Assembly (NCBI GenBank): GCA_025531455.1
Contig: JAMYHL010000001.1
Location: 124,001 to 188,000, forward strand
DNA from: Apiotrichum sp. Y4204
Taxonomy: Eukaryota; Basidiomycota; Tremellomycetes; Trichosporonales; Trichosporonaceae
Length of the DNA stretch: 64,000 bases
Direction: 5' to 3'
Shown here: positions 1 through 12,968 of the stretch, in pieces
How the letters are laid out: every line of letters begins with the position of its first letter
How positions within the stretch are numbered: the stretch's first letter is position 1
The notes under the pieces: generated by a model
Database searches by the model: none
What the model saw: the letters and a program-made list of their open reading frames with translations, nothing else
Told to the model about the DNA's origin: nothing
Made by a program: the position numbers and the translations under genes

Positions 1-3000
1 CGAGACGCGACGCACGCGTGAGCGTGACGGGCTGCGGCGCGTTGTCCGTATCGGGGATGTATGCGAATGTTCCAAGGTTGGGTTTACTTGTATGTACTTG
101 TTTATGCGGTGTGTTACTGTGGGCTGTGGTGGCAAAGCTGCGTGTGTGCCGTTTGCGCATGGGGAGAAACACGCACAACCCACGAGTTGAGCGACGACAC
201 TAGAGGACTTTCTACCAGCTCGACATCCACTCCTACCAGTACCAGTACCATGTACCACATTCACCATGTTCCAAGCCTTCCATTCCGGCAGCGGGAGATC
301 GTCCGGATGGGACGCGAGGACGCGAGGACGCGAGCTACGAGATCCGGTATGCGGGACGGCCCGGGGTGATTGGAGGTCTTGGAATCGTCAGAAGAAGTGG
401 GTCCGCTTCTGTATATTGCTTGACATGCGGGCCGGGGGTGTCCGGAAATTCCACCGTCCGCCAAGTCGATGACAACCCAGCGCAGCGTGCATCGTGGCCA
501 CCTACCACCAATTCCACCACCATATCACCACCACCAGGGCCGCGCATCCTCCAGGTCCGAGGGACAGGCACGCGGTCCCGGAGGCACAGCGTAGGTTCTG
601 CTAGGCGGCGCTGGAACCTTGAACAGTCTGCGTGCGCTGCCGGCATAACCACAAGAGATGGGGGAACGAGGGAACGAGGGAACATTGTGGGTTATGAGAG
701 TAATTTCCGCCAGCCATGTGTATGCTTGGAAGCTTGGAATGTACAGACACGAGATTAACATGCCTGGGCGCCGAGCCGGGTATGAAATGTTGAACAATAC
801 AGTCCCTCATATGGCATGCAGCGCCAAGAATAACCCGCGCTGCCGAACAACCTCTCTACGTTCCAATCGCACCCGTGTACCGAAATCGTCGACTGAGGGT
901 CGCGGGAAGTGGGTCGGGCGTGCAGGCCATGACGGCGCCGAGGCCAGGGAGGGCGGGACGCGGCGGGTGTTGCGCCGCCGCGTTACGAAGGTGAGCTTGC
1001 TGGAGAGGTGGAGAGGTGGGCTTTGAGAGTACTGTGAGATGTCAGTACAGTACATGTCAGTTGCGGGCAGCCTCGCCACGCGGCGGACCATGTGATCCGC
1101 GATCCGGAGATCCCATGGGAACCCCAGCAGCGGCCGTTCACGGGCAGCTGGGTATGAGTATGTGATCTGATCGGGTGCCTCAAGTCGCCGAAGCTTGGCT
1201 ACGGTTTGTTGTTGTTTACATTTGTTTGTGTGTGGCATGCGGTCTTTACACACAACAAACTCCAGAGCAAGCTCTGCAGCACCTACGCTTGTTGTCCGCC
1301 GTGCCGCGGCATGATGACGGACACATATGCGCGGCGCTCGGGGACTGCAACCTTGAACGATGCCGGCGGTCAGCTGATACCGGGCGCACGGCGCGTAAAC
1401 GCAAACTGTAGATCAAGAACAACAATAAGTAAAAGTCTAAAAACAAGTCGCAAGCCGCAGAATGATGTTTACCCCGCACCGCAAACTCTGTCCAGCACCT
1501 CGGGGCAGACTGCAGATCAGGCAAACTCTTTCCAACGCCTTGCAAGACCTCCGGGATCGGGGATCGGCAGTTCCCTTGGAATACCCAGGTGAGGGGAGAT
1601 GCCGTCGCCGCCGCACCGCTGGGAGCGGCGTCGGCGTCTGCGTCCGGGGTCCAACCCTAGACGTCCGCGGTCGCCGCTACTGCCCTTTTCCTGTCCCGAC
1701 AACCTTCTCGGATCGGTCCATGCTCCAGGCTCCAAGGTCCTTTGCTCTTACTTTCCTCCCAGCGACAGCTGCTCCCTGCATTCACAACCTTGGCACATGC
1801 CATCCGCGGGCATCCGCCGGGATTAAGGTCTTCACCCCCGGTTCATGGTTCAGTATGACATTATGGTCCGCCAGGGCAGTGGCGTCCGGCACGAGTCCGG
1901 CAGTCCGGCACACGGCACCCAAAGACCGAAAACCTTGGGAATCTGGGGACCCTTGGCGGGCGTGCTCGTTGATGTTTGTCGTTGATGCATGCCTGAATTT
2001 GACCCTCGTGGCTTCCAGGAGGATGCAGGGTGCCGGATCCTGATCAGGTGGAAGGGAACGCTCGAACGCCGAGCCTAAGGAATAAGAAGCCGGGAGACGC
2101 GGAGGATACGTAGGGGATATCACCGTCATGATATCCCTCGACTGGGCGAGAGGCCAAGAGCCAAGACCGAGGGAAGCCAAGGAGGAGAACAGAAGCCGCC
2201 GGAGCGACAACGCCTCGGAGTCTCTGAGCGTCAGAGCGTATCTCGTATCTGGGACCAATAGCTATCATCCCCCATCACGCTCTGCGGACCTGCCAAGCGT
2301 GCGTCCCGCGCCCGCGCCCGCACCGGGCGGCGGGAGCTTGGAGCTTGACGCCGCTGACAACACCGAGCGGGAGTGCCGAGCTACCGAGATTAGGGTGGCG
2401 AGCGGAGATTGCAAGTGAGGAGTGGAGAGCGGAGAGTGCAAAGCAAGAGGAAGACATTGCGTTCCGGACACGGGTGAGCCCGAGCCCGAAACGCCGAGCC
2501 AGACAGCCGATGCGGGTGGCGTGCACGTTGCCGGCGGGGCACGAGCCGCGAGCTTCGAGCTACTTGCTACTGGCGTGGGCCCGTGCTGTACCCGTGCACC
2601 CGCGAGCATGATTCTCAACGACAATCGTGAAGATCCTCGATCCTCGACCCTCCTTTGTTTTCGTTTATTCGCGTCCACTGCGCCACGCGTCCTCATTGCG
2701 CTTCATGCCAAAATGAGGAAAAAATATTGCTAGCTGGTAGACCTGAAAGGGAAATTCATCGCCAGGGGGTGTGGGGAATGTCCGAGTGGCGTCCAATCGC
2801 GCGGGGTGGAAACGCCACTAAAGTAATGAACGGACGCCACTAACGAGAGATCCGCGCGAGAGGGTCCGAGGGTCCTGGAGGGTCCTGGAGGCATAGAGGC
2901 GGCATGGGAGGAGAGGGCTCTTGAGTACTCTTGATCTTAGGGATCTTGATAGGAGAACGTTGAACAGATATGCGCAGGTAAAAGATCTTCGACATGTGTT

Positions 3001-5972
3001 CTCTGCGCAGCATGCGGGAATTGCAAGCATGCCAGACGTGCGGGCTTGTGTGGCGATAGCGATAGCCATGCGGACAAGGCCCAAGATCCCATCGTACCAG
3101 TGACGTGTCCGTTTCCACCTGTGAGCCCACAGTCCGCGATGCTTGCACGCACAGTCCCGTGTTGCACCGGTGGGACCGAAGGGATGGGTATGGATCCCCG
3201 CTGGGATCTGGGATCCGCAGGGGATGGCACTGATGCCAATCCAGCGTTACACTGAGCTGACGATCTGCTGATCTGCTGGTAGCTGGCGGTGAAAGAGAGG
3301 GGGCAGTCACCCGGAAAGTGGGAACAAGACTACAGATCGCGACAAAGGAGAGGCAGTAGAGTGTGCTCCGCCGCGCCGTGGAGCTCGATGGCAGAGGCAT
3401 GGCGCGGCCGACTCTCAAAGGATCAAAGGGAAAGGGTACGCCGTTAGCGTCAGATTCAATACATCGGGGGTGTCAGTTCTTTGCCAGCTTTGCCGGGGCA
3501 TTGTCCACGCGCACGACGCCATCAGTCAGGAATGTCAAGGACGCGCCAGGAGATACAATTCAGTATCGCGAGTCCCCCTTGAAAAGAGGTCGTCCTGGCT
3601 GTCCTGGCCGTCCTCGGCCTCAATTTTGCATGCAGGTCGCCGTCATTCGGCGCCAGCGCCGCGCCCCAGCAGCGAACAGCTAGCAGCTAACAGACCATCA
3701 GACACGATGCCAAGCCCATTCAAGAGATGAAGTGCAAGGCAATGGCATGGGCAGCGGCGTCAGAAGAAAAGTTGATAACGATCAGACCATCGTTAACACG
3801 TTTGTCAACGTTTCTCTCAAGCTCACTCTCACCACCTTCACTCACTTGCACCGCCCACAATCGTTTATCGCCTCCCAACCGATCCCAATCTCCTCTATCT
3901 CCCTCTGAACGTCTGGCCGGTCCAGACCTCGTCCTGCGACCTTCATTTCCGACCTTATCCAGCGGTACCCAACCGGTCTCCGACATTCCAATCGTACACC
4001 CCTTGTGTGGCTCGCGGCTCGCAAGCTCATCGCCGCGAGGTCCGAGATCCGAGATCCCGGGACGTGTCAGGATCAGTACCAGAACACAGCACCACACCGC
4101 GAATTAGACACCACACCGCGATCCGATCTGCAGATTACGAAGTGGCCCACTACTAGGAACAGATCTTGGATCTTGGCTGCTTGGCTGCACTGCAGGACGC
4201 GTCCTTGTTCGGCTCCGCGGCTCCTGTCATTGAGTTTTGCGATTCCAGATCGGACAGGTTCCAGCACTGCGACCCACGTACCACGTACCACGTACCACGT
4301 ACCACGTACCCAGACACCCTTCTGGGATCTTGATCTCTCCGACATCCGGCACAGATTCACCGCTGTGTACGATACACTCCGAGCACAGCACGCTTGTCGT
4401 AGTGGTTGCACAACACAATAAGTCACCGAGCAAAGTAGACTCTAGCTCTCTGCTATCTAGAGTTTTTGGTTGCAAGGCAAGTGTATCACACACCGAGGAA
4501 GTGCACAAGCACAAGATTGCGGAGCATTCTGCCTTGGCTGCTTTCCTGCCGCTCTACTCTCATTCCTCAGCGTGGGGTTTACTAGCAAAAGCAGTACGCT
4601 TGAGCTTGAACGCCGCTCTGCCATTCTCGGACATCGCATCGGGCACAACGATCGCTGATCGCTCTGGTCACTGAACCCTCGCTCTCCCCCTCGATCCACA
4701 ACCCTTCGGTCCGTTCGGACCCTGCCCTTCTTTTTTCCCCCTCGTAGGAGATCCATAGATAATACTTTCCTCACCGCCGCCGTCGTCGAGCGACCACTCC
4801 CCCACCTTGATTCACCTGTCCTGGTCGTCCTGTTCAACACTCGAAACACTTTCGGACTCCCCTAGTCTCCCCCTCGTCCGTGCTCTCGGGACGACCCAAA
4901 GTAAGACCCACCCCTGGACAACGCCAAGGGGACCAAGCCCAAGCGCTCGCCAGATCGCCAATCCCTCGGCATCGTGCACGCGGCCCCGCACAGCGACCAC
5001 AGCAATCTTGGCGCTGTACTAGACAGCGTAGTACGAGCTCGTCCCAGGGGTCAACCAGAAACGCGACAACCAAGGCGACTGACGACACTTGAGAGCGTGA
5101 GCTGCAGAACCCAACAAGGTGCAAGAGCGTTACTCGGACTATCCTCCACCGTGGAAACGACCCTCGGCACCCGTCTCAATCAGAGTTTACGTGCCTCTCA
5201 TCTGCCGTACCATTTCCCAAATCCTTTTTCCGGCAGCGATCACCACATCCGGCTTGCCCGAGTTTCGTCCTCGGGACCTGCAGTGTACTCCAATCTTACC
5301 ACCCCTCTGTCCTCTGCCATTTCTAAATCCCCCACCGCTGTGTACGTATACCCTCAGGGTACCCCACCCGGAAACGTCTGAGGCTGACGAGAGTAGAAAC
5401 CTTTTTCGACTCCTGCTGCCTTGGCTCGTTTGCGATCCTACAACAAGCTCATTGCGGTTGTTTACGTGGCGTTAACCCAACAGCGCCTCTCCGTTCGGGT
5501 GAGCCAATTTGCACCGGCTTGCTGCACTTAACTGTACACGGTTCGGTGTACGTGCGAGCGCGTGGTACAAACAATTGTTGGGTACAAGGCCGGGTCGTGC
5601 AACCTGAGCCTGTATCGCCGGATCTACGTTTGTGGATAAGCCTGCCTGCCTGCCACCTGCCACCTCCTCCTGGCCCCTTGGCGTTCCCCCCCTCCCTCGG
5701 ACCCTTGGCCTTCAGCCTCCGACTCATCCCCTGGTCGTTGTCCCAACCCTTTTTCCCTTTGATCTCTCACCGCCAGCGACGCAGCTCCTGCTCTGCTCGC
5801 CTTTAACAATCGCTACGCGGGTCAAACAGCCCTCAACCCCCAACCGTCGGACGTACTTTTTTTCCTTCGAAACTCAAATCGGGGTCATCCTACGGGTGAT
5901 TCTACCTTTGTTATTTCCTGTTTTCGCGGTCCGCGGCAGCCCAACAAAGAAAATATACCCCGCATCAGGTCC
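1..5972. other. Long stretch with no supportable gene
   Basis: No open frame here shows a recognisable domain, a consistent exon-intron structure or a signal peptide. Frames of 100-190 codons occur on both strands at similar lengths, as expected by chance in GC-rich DNA. Visible structure: a heptamer tandem repeat near 4275-4310, and pyrimidine-rich tracts around 3830-3960 and 4680-4870 of the kind found near fungal transcription starts. Part of this stretch could be promoter and a long 5' leader for the gene at 5973, or noncoding RNA. Confidence 0.5.
4275..4310. repeat. Tandem heptamer repeat (CACGTAC)
   Basis: Five head-to-tail copies of the 7-bp unit CACGTAC lie in otherwise unique DNA. 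Each copy contains a CACGTA core, close to but not identical with the bHLH E-box CACGTG. It could be a simple microsatellite or a clustered binding site; nothing else in the sequence decides. Confidence 0.85.
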
Positions 5973-8900
5973 TTGACAACCATCAAGGATCAAGGATCAA
6001 GGAGTCGCCCAGAGCTCGAGCCAAGGATGCGTGAGGCTGTGACGCGGTGCCCAGGTACGGCAGGCGCTGCAGGAGCCAAAGCAACTGTAACAGATACAGA
6101 TGCTTCATTCCTGTCGCCGGCGTCAGCGCTGTCGGGCCGTGACCGTGGCCGTGGCCGTGAGTCGTCCGCCGCCCTGGAGTGCCTCTCCGGGAGCCAAGCA
6201 CATCCAGAAGACGGGAAGCACGAGTGGGAACACGACTGGCATGCAGCTGCAGACAAGAGCCAAGAGGGCAAGGAACGACCACTACAACAACTACCTCTGT
6301 CCCTGCAGGCTCCTCTGACGCAGAGGCAACCGTCACAGCTTGAGCACGAGCACCAGCAGCAGCAGCAGGAACCGCATGGACAGGAAAAGCAAAATCATAA
6401 AGAACAAGAACAGCAGGCGCGGCGGACGCATGCGGCAATCGCAATCACGACTACAACTGCTGCTCCTCAAGTAGTCACCATCACCGACGAGCAGCCTCTG
6501 TCACGCCACCCCTCCCAGACAACCGCCGACAACGTCGCTGCCGCCGACTATAGTAGTAGCAGCTGTAGTACGAGCTCCATCTCCTCCGCAACTTCCACCT
6601 CTTCCTGCTCATCCTCCTCCCCATCATTGTCTTCATTGTCATCTTCTCAGTTCCCATCTTCTTCTTCCTCCGACTCGCTGTCACCTGTAACGCCTCCCGT
6701 GGACCTTTCGAGGACACAGTCTGTACCGACAAGACGAACTCCAGCAGCAACTTCACCATCATTCTCTCCCATCCCACATTCGCACAATCGTTTCCCGCAC
6801 AGCAAGGACGGCCACCGTAATAGCTGCATCTCGGCGAGTTCTGAAACTCTGGCTCGATCGCTGTCATATTCCCTCCCCCGACGTCCGCCGCCGGTAGTGA
6901 CAACAGACATTCGTTTGTCACCATCACGGCCCAAACGACCATCCCCACTCCGGCACGCGTCTTGTGTAAGTGGGACAGATCGCAGATCGCATGGTATGCT
7001 TGAGGCTGACAATTAACAGCCACCTCTGTTAGCGGGGGGCGTAACGCCGTACGCAATGCGGCCTGCATCAACTATGAACCCCATTCCGCGGGCAGAGTCA
7101 CCCCCGGCTTCTGTGGCGTCGGGATCGTGTACCGCGGTTGATCTCGAACCACCGCGCCCAATTCTGCGCCATCACCACAGCCATTCCGTTGTCCGCACCT
7201 CGTCGCCTCTCCGCAAGCAGGTTGGGTTCGAGGATGAGTCCCCGTCATCACCAATGGCGTCCAAGGCGGCGCTAGCTAACGAGTCGCTTCGCGCTCGCCG
7301 AGGACGTTCTGCCGCAGGCAAGGTCTCGTGGTCGCACACTGTGTACGCGGGCTCAGTGACCAAGGACCGTGACTCGATTATTAGCTTTGACTATCAGGCG
7401 CCCAACGCCGCGCCTCGTTCAAGCCTTGGTGCCCGGCCCGGCGCCCGGCCCAGCACTATCCATGACCACCGCAGGACGAGCAGCATGGAGAACATGAGGC
7501 CTGCATCATCACTTGTCTCGCGTCGTCAGTCCAACGTGGGCCGTGCCGGTAACCGCCCAGTTTCATCCGCTTCCAAAGGCCTCTGGGGCGACATTGAGAG
7601 CATGGAGGACGACGAACCTACCAACCACCCTTCCACTGTCATGCCAGGCTTCCCCGCTATGGAGTTCTCGGATGCCCGTGCCCCGACTTTCTCTCGCTCG
7701 TCGCTTCGCAACGGTGGTGTTATCATGCCTGTTCCTGCGCGTCGCCCGGCATCGAGGGTTATCGCCGACTATGGAGAGCCGCCCAAGCCGAAGCCGGTCA
7801 AGGAAGAAGAGAAGTCGGGCTTTACCAGCATGATTGCTCGTAGGCTGTCTCGTCGTTCGACATCGACACCGGCGCTCAAGGAGAAGGCCGACCAGCAGGC
7901 CCAGGTGGCAGCGGACCCTGCCCCGGCCCAGACAGCCTCCCGCCCCAGGCAGCTTCTCGCTCGTGTTTCGAGTGAGCGTCTGCGCGAGCGCTTCCAAGGT
8001 GTAACCCCCGGTAAGGGCGGCATACCGCCACTGCCGAATGCGCCCGCCAGCACCGCTGCAGCCCCCAAGTGGCCAACACCCAACATGCCCGCTGGCGTCC
8101 GTCCGACTCCTGCATCGAAGACCTCTCCAGGCCCTCCCGTCCGCGCAGTCCGACAGAATTTTGGACCCCGCAGCCCTCCCCCTCCCCCGGATGTGTACGG
8201 CCAGTTGCCTCCCGGATTCGGGCTGCCTTCATATGGGCAGACCCAGCCGGTCTCGGGACCGCAGCGGCAATCTTCGCTATACCAGCAGCATCCTGCTCGT
8301 CCCGTGTCGCAGCACCCCGCCCAGAACGGAATCTATCCTCCTGGCGCTGCCGCGCCGCTTTCCGCTCCTGGACCTTCGCGTCCTCCTCTTCGCCACTACC
8401 GCTCCGCTCCAGCTCCCCGTGCGGCCCCTATTGACACTCTTCCCGATGTGCACCCCGACTCGCCTCCTCTAGTGACTCCGATTGACTGTTACGAGTCGCC
8501 TCCCAACAGGCCGGCCCGCATCGCTGCCTTTGACGACTATCCCCAGCCAACTTACCACCGTCCGGCGCCTCGGCCGCCTATGGAGCAGGCGGCCGCAGTC
8601 AAGGCTCCCGAGCTTTCTCTTGCTCTGCCCGACCTTCCCACCCTGCCGATGTTTGACAACTTTGGATTCGAGTCCGGCCTGTCTTTCAGCTCGCAGGAGT
8701 ACACTCTCCCCGACCTCCCCGAGACATCCGGTGGCATTGGTCTTGCACTCACTCTCGAGCCGACCACCCCGCGTCCCGCTCGTGCTGCATCGGACAGCAT
8801 GCCCTCGCCTCCGCTTGTCCCTCCGACGCGCTGCGCGTCTGCCCTCGCCCCCGAGGGCCTCATGCCTCCTGTCGGCCAGAAGCTGAGCTTCAGCGCCCCC

Positions 8901-9437
8901 TCCACTCCCCAGCTCAACTCGCAGCCACCCGTCTTTCCAGTTCCTGTTGCCGAAGCCATAAAGCCGGCTGCCGAGAAGCATGCTCGCAGCGACAGCACAT
9001 CGGCCCTCGAGCGCGGCCCCGTCCACATGCTTCCCCGCGTTGCGTCGCTCGATGTGAACGCCCCCATTACTTCCCGTGCGGAGATTCCCTTTGTCGCTCC
9101 CCGCCGCTCGATCAACCGCCGCTCACCCTCGAGCCTCTCGCTCTGCAGCGACGCCAGCCTGCAGTCGACCTCGAGCAGCCAGCGCTCGGTCAGCTCGCTC
9201 ACGAGCGCGTCCAGTGTCGCCAGCGTCGACATGCCGGACCCAATTGCCGAGCACGAGGGCGACGCCGAGGAGATGGCGGTGGGCATGGGCGAGATTGGCG
9301 TCGCGTTCAGCTCGCCCCACGAGGCCCCCCCGTCCGCCCGCATGGTCACCCCGCCTCTCCCCTCGCCTGTCGACTCGGCGATTATCAAAAGCGTCACCCG
9401 CGCCCAGTCGGCCGTCGCGATGCGTCTCCAGATGTGA
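5973..9437 (+). CDS. Large disordered Ser/Pro-rich protein, function unknown
   Basis: Two exons, 5973-6965 and 7020-9437. The 54-bp intron (GTAAGT...AACAG) is needed because it contains an in-frame stop; phase is kept. The product is about 1136 residues. The first third is low complexity: an acidic/Gln region with a short Q run, then a long serine-rich block. The remainder is rich in Ser, Pro and Arg, including basic Ser patches (RRLSRRSTS), polyproline (SPPPPPDVYG) and repeated SRRQS-like sites that could be kinase targets. No catalytic domain or membrane segment is visible. The start at 5973 is the first ATG in frame; the ATG at 6027 is an alternative. I do not recognise the family. Codon bias toward G/C in third positions and the length support it as real. 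It may be a phosphorylated scaffold or a cortical regulator, but that is a guess. Confidence 0.8.
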
Positions 9438-10398
9438 TGAACCTCACGAGTCGAGTCACGAGCTCTCCAAATGAGAATAAGCCACGGACAGTCGCTGTGT
9501 CTCTGTGTCACACACGCTTCTTATCCATTCCGTGCGGTTGCGACACACTGGTGAATTGAGTCAGTCACCTGCGTACCTGGGCGCCTACTTGTGCCCCTGT
9601 ACCGCTGTCCCACGCGCACGCCGTTCTATAAATTACACACACAGACACTGTATTGCATTCCCCCTATGAGAACACTAGCCCCCCATAGTATTTTGTATTT
9701 CTACATGAACAATGCACCATTAGATATGGACACTGGAAACCACAGGGCATGGGGCCATGGGGCATGGCCGGCACCGGCATGGGGCAGTTGCAGGATCATG
9801 CAGGATCATGTAGGACATGTGGAACCCAGGAGCGCCTGGCTGGGAGCTGGGAGCCACACGTAGTGGAGGGCTGACAAACATGCAAACACGTTGTGGGGTG
9901 AGCCAAAGTGCGGCCCTGATGGACATAAGCATGGCCTTCATGCGCTGCACATGTGCGGCCCGCGGGGCTACGGGGCTACGGGGGCTACGGCCGCAACACC
10001 CCGCAAAGCATGATGCCGAGGGTATTGGAAAGAACAATAGACAACAGGCCAGAGTCTTTTTTTTCGGCTCGAAAGCCGAGCCGGGGAAAATGACCGCACT
10101 TGGAGCGGCTTGGAGCGGCAGAAGGGCCCCACACGCGGCGCACAGCGGCAACCCCAACTACACGCTTGCTTTGTACTCGGCTCTTCGGACGCGGGTTAAT
10201 GCCGGACTTAGCACAGAAAGCTCAGAAGATGGGGAAGCGACAATGAGAGGTGGATGTGGATGGGTATTGTGACTGCGAGATGGATGCGAGACGATGCGAG
10301 ATGCGAGATTTTGATTCTCCTGCCTTCATACATTCCTACAACTCTTCCACATTTTTATCTCTGTAGCTCATCATCATCTTTACCCATCCATTTCCACA
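9438..10398. other. Intergenic, no gene seen
   Basis: Between two plus-strand genes. It holds the 3' end of the upstream gene and the promoter of the thioesterase gene. Only short GC-rich repeats and a run of T beside a small inverted repeat (CGGCTC/GAGCCG, about 10063-10085) are visible. Confidence 0.5.
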
Positions 10399-12368
10399 AT
10401 GTTCCGCCCCGCACTGCACGCCGCGCGCCCCGCCCTGCGTCCCCGCGCCCGCCCGCTCTCCTCGACTGCGCGCGCGCTCCGCGAGGCAGTCGCGTACGCC
10501 CCGCAGGCGGCAAAGGAGGTCAAGCCGAGGCCGAGGTGGGGGCTGCGTCTTGGTGAGTTTGGGTGCGAGGTGGGAGGTTTCGGAGATGGTGGGCTGCGCG
10601 AGTCGTGGGAGCCGTGGAGAGTGTGGGTCGAGGTGGGCTTCCCGGAGGGATGGATCCATGTCGTGCACCGACGCCGACGGGATGCCGATACCGACGCCGA
10701 CGCCGACACCGATGCCGACGCCGATACCGATGTCAACGACACGGCCAGCTAGCCCAGCTACGCAGAAGTTGCCGAACCCACTCCACTCAGCTCGAGCTCG
10801 AGCTCCAGCACCTCCATCCACGACGCACGTGCTGACAACCCAGGCGTCGGCGCCGTCCTCGCGATCCCCATAGCATTCCTCGCCGGCGCGCTGTACCCGC
10901 CGCAGCTGGTGCTCATCTTCAACCCGCGGTACTCGCCGCCGCCGCCGAGCCACGACTCGAAGCACGGCCGGTCCCTCATGGATTCCACGGAGAAGGAGCT
11001 CAACGAACTGTTTATCGTGCACCAGATGCGCGCCAAGGAGGACTGGTATGAGAGCCGTGAGTATCGATCAGGCGAGTCGCGGTTGTCATGTGTGTCGCGG
11101 GTGTCACCGCAGTGCGATGTTTCTACGTGACACCCGGATCGGAGCCAGCGGAATGTGACCAAATTGAGGCCGGCAGATGGTCTACACCGCGCGCATCAAG
11201 CTGCGCGTAGTCTTCTCCGCGCCCTCCACCCTGCAAGCCAAGGCCGCGACCTGTGAGAAGCAAGAAACTGACATCTAGGCCCGTACCAGCGCTTCGACCC
11301 GAACAAGATCCACAACTCGCTCACCGCCGGCTCGCTCCGCGGGCCGGGCATGCTCGCCGTCGCGCCCATCGCGTTTGCCAAGCACGACGAGTCGCAGGCC
11401 GTTAGTGAGTCGACGCGGTGTAGTAACAGTCTGAGGAATAAAGCTGACCCCCAGTCGTGGTTCACCTCGGACGCGCGCTCTGCGGTCACGATGGCATCAT
11501 CCACGGCGGCCTGCTGGCCACTGTCTTTGACGAGTCGCTCGCGCGTAATGTGAGTTTGAGAAGTGGGGTGGGGATCTCCGCACGGCATAGTCACGATCCG
11601 TGGGCGTGTGGAGTCTGCGGACTACGTGCAGCGTGCAGTTCACAAACTGTGCATCGCCGCTTGCAGACTGCAGTTGCGCCCTGCAGCTCGGTGTGATTGC
11701 GGAACTCAGCCGGCGGCCACAAGACGCCCACGGGCTGTCAGCGGACCTAGTCGCGGCACAGCTGCCGCCGGCGTTCGGCGTCTCCCTCTATCTCTACCGG
11801 AACATTACTAACCGCAGGCGCTCATGAACCTCCCGTCGCACATTGGTGTCACCGCCAACCTGAACATCAACTACCGCTCGCCGTGCATGGCCGACCAGTT
11901 TGTCATTGTGCGCACGCAGCTCGACCACCGCAAGGGCCGCAAGGTCACGGTTAGCGGGTACATGGAGACGCTGGACGGCGAGCGTATCGCAGATGCTAGG
12001 TGAGTGCGCGCAACACAATACAGAGCAATGCTCCGGATTCGGATTGAGATTCGGGTACTTGGTCTTCTTGACCCGCCGTCGGCAGGCATCGGCGCGATGC
12101 GGGCGACGTCGACGAGCGGACAGCACACCCCGCTTAGATCTCGGCGTCCAATCCCACCGACGACCCGCCGCCCCTGACCCCGATCAGCACGCCGCTGCAT
12201 CCCCCGCTCCCGATCCGAGTCCATGCCTACCCCTACCCCGGACGCCACCGCTAACGCCACAGCGCGCTCTTCGTCGAGCCCAAGTGGGCCCAGTTCCTGC
12301 AGTCGTCGGGCGTCACCGAGGCGCTCGGCGCACCCTCCCCGACCGCCAACGACGAGCACCAGGTGTAA
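10399..12368 (+). CDS. Mitochondrial-type hotdog-fold thioesterase (PaaI/4HBT superfamily)
   Basis: Six exons: 10399-10552, 10844-11056, 11279-11404, 11455-11549, 11818-11999, 12263-12368; 291 residues. The N-terminus is rich in Arg/Ala/Ser without acidic residues (MFRPALHAARPALRPRARPL), a typical mitochondrial presequence, followed by a hydrophobic segment at about 53-78. The hotdog domain occupies about 160-270 and carries the family signature GHDGIIHGGLLATVFDES with HGG at 181-183, then a conserved GVTANLNINYRSP strand. Known members hydrolyse acyl-CoA thioesters; the substrate cannot be told from sequence. Introns 1, 2, 4 and 5 are unusually long for this locus (222-291 bp), and the first contains a GACGCC-type hexamer repeat. 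The second intron could hide a small extra exon around 11177-11206, but direct joining gives the better protein match. Confidence 0.85.
10668..10737. repeat. GAYGCC/GAYACC hexamer repeat inside an intron
   Basis: About eleven imperfect copies of a six-base unit (GATGCC, GATACC, GACGCC, GACACC) in the first intron of the thioesterase gene. It is a likely length-variable microsatellite and may explain why this intron is 291 bp. Confidence 0.8.
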
Positions 12369-12968
12369 TTTTTCTTCCTCCCGGCCCGCGAGAACCGCGA
12401 ATCCGCAATCCGCAAATGTAGACCTTACCGAACCTATAGCTAGAGGCTGTCCCACTCTGAACGAAACGAATCGCCGGTCGCCGGCGACTAGCTCCCCCGC
12501 CCCCGCCCCCGCCCCCGCCCACGCTCCAGCCCACGCTCCATATCTTGTCTGTATCGCTAGTGGGCACCTAGACATCGTAGATGCAGGCATACCCACCCAC
12601 AAATTTTGAATGTGAGATGTGATGTGTGTTTTTGCCGTTTGTTTCGAGTTTCGGCGGATTTTTCGCAGCGGAGCAGAGTTGCCCCGCCCCATTCCACACG
12701 CTTCGGCTATCGCCCGCCGGCATCGGGTCGAGCCGACACGGAGTGCTGACGAGCCCCTGGCTGCCCCACGCCACCGATTGCGGCATCGAGCTGATAGGAG
12801 ACGGGGTCGCCGGTGAAGCCGGCGGAGGAGTACGACTTGGCAGGGCATCCATCACGAAAACATTCATCGCATTGCGTTCTTCCGTTCTTCACCACGTACA
12901 CGTACTACAAGGTTGCCCCGCTGACGGGGGTACTAACACCATAATAATGTCCGTTCTGGTTCCGGTGA
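12369..12968. other. Convergent intergenic region
   Basis: Lies between the 3' ends of the thioesterase (+) and lyase (-) genes. A C-rich tandem repeat (CCCCCG-type, then CCACGCTC) occupies about 12488-12545. No coding signal is seen. Confidence 0.5.

Noticed and set aside
8552..9511. Minus-strand frame of 319 codons
   Set aside because: Antisense shadow of the disordered protein at 5973-9437, caused by its codon bias.
11177..11251. Possible extra exon in the thioesterase gene starting ATGGTCTAC
   Set aside because: It would need a 26-nt intron, shorter than any other here, and adds residues that do not fit the family; joining 11056 to 11279 reads cleanly.
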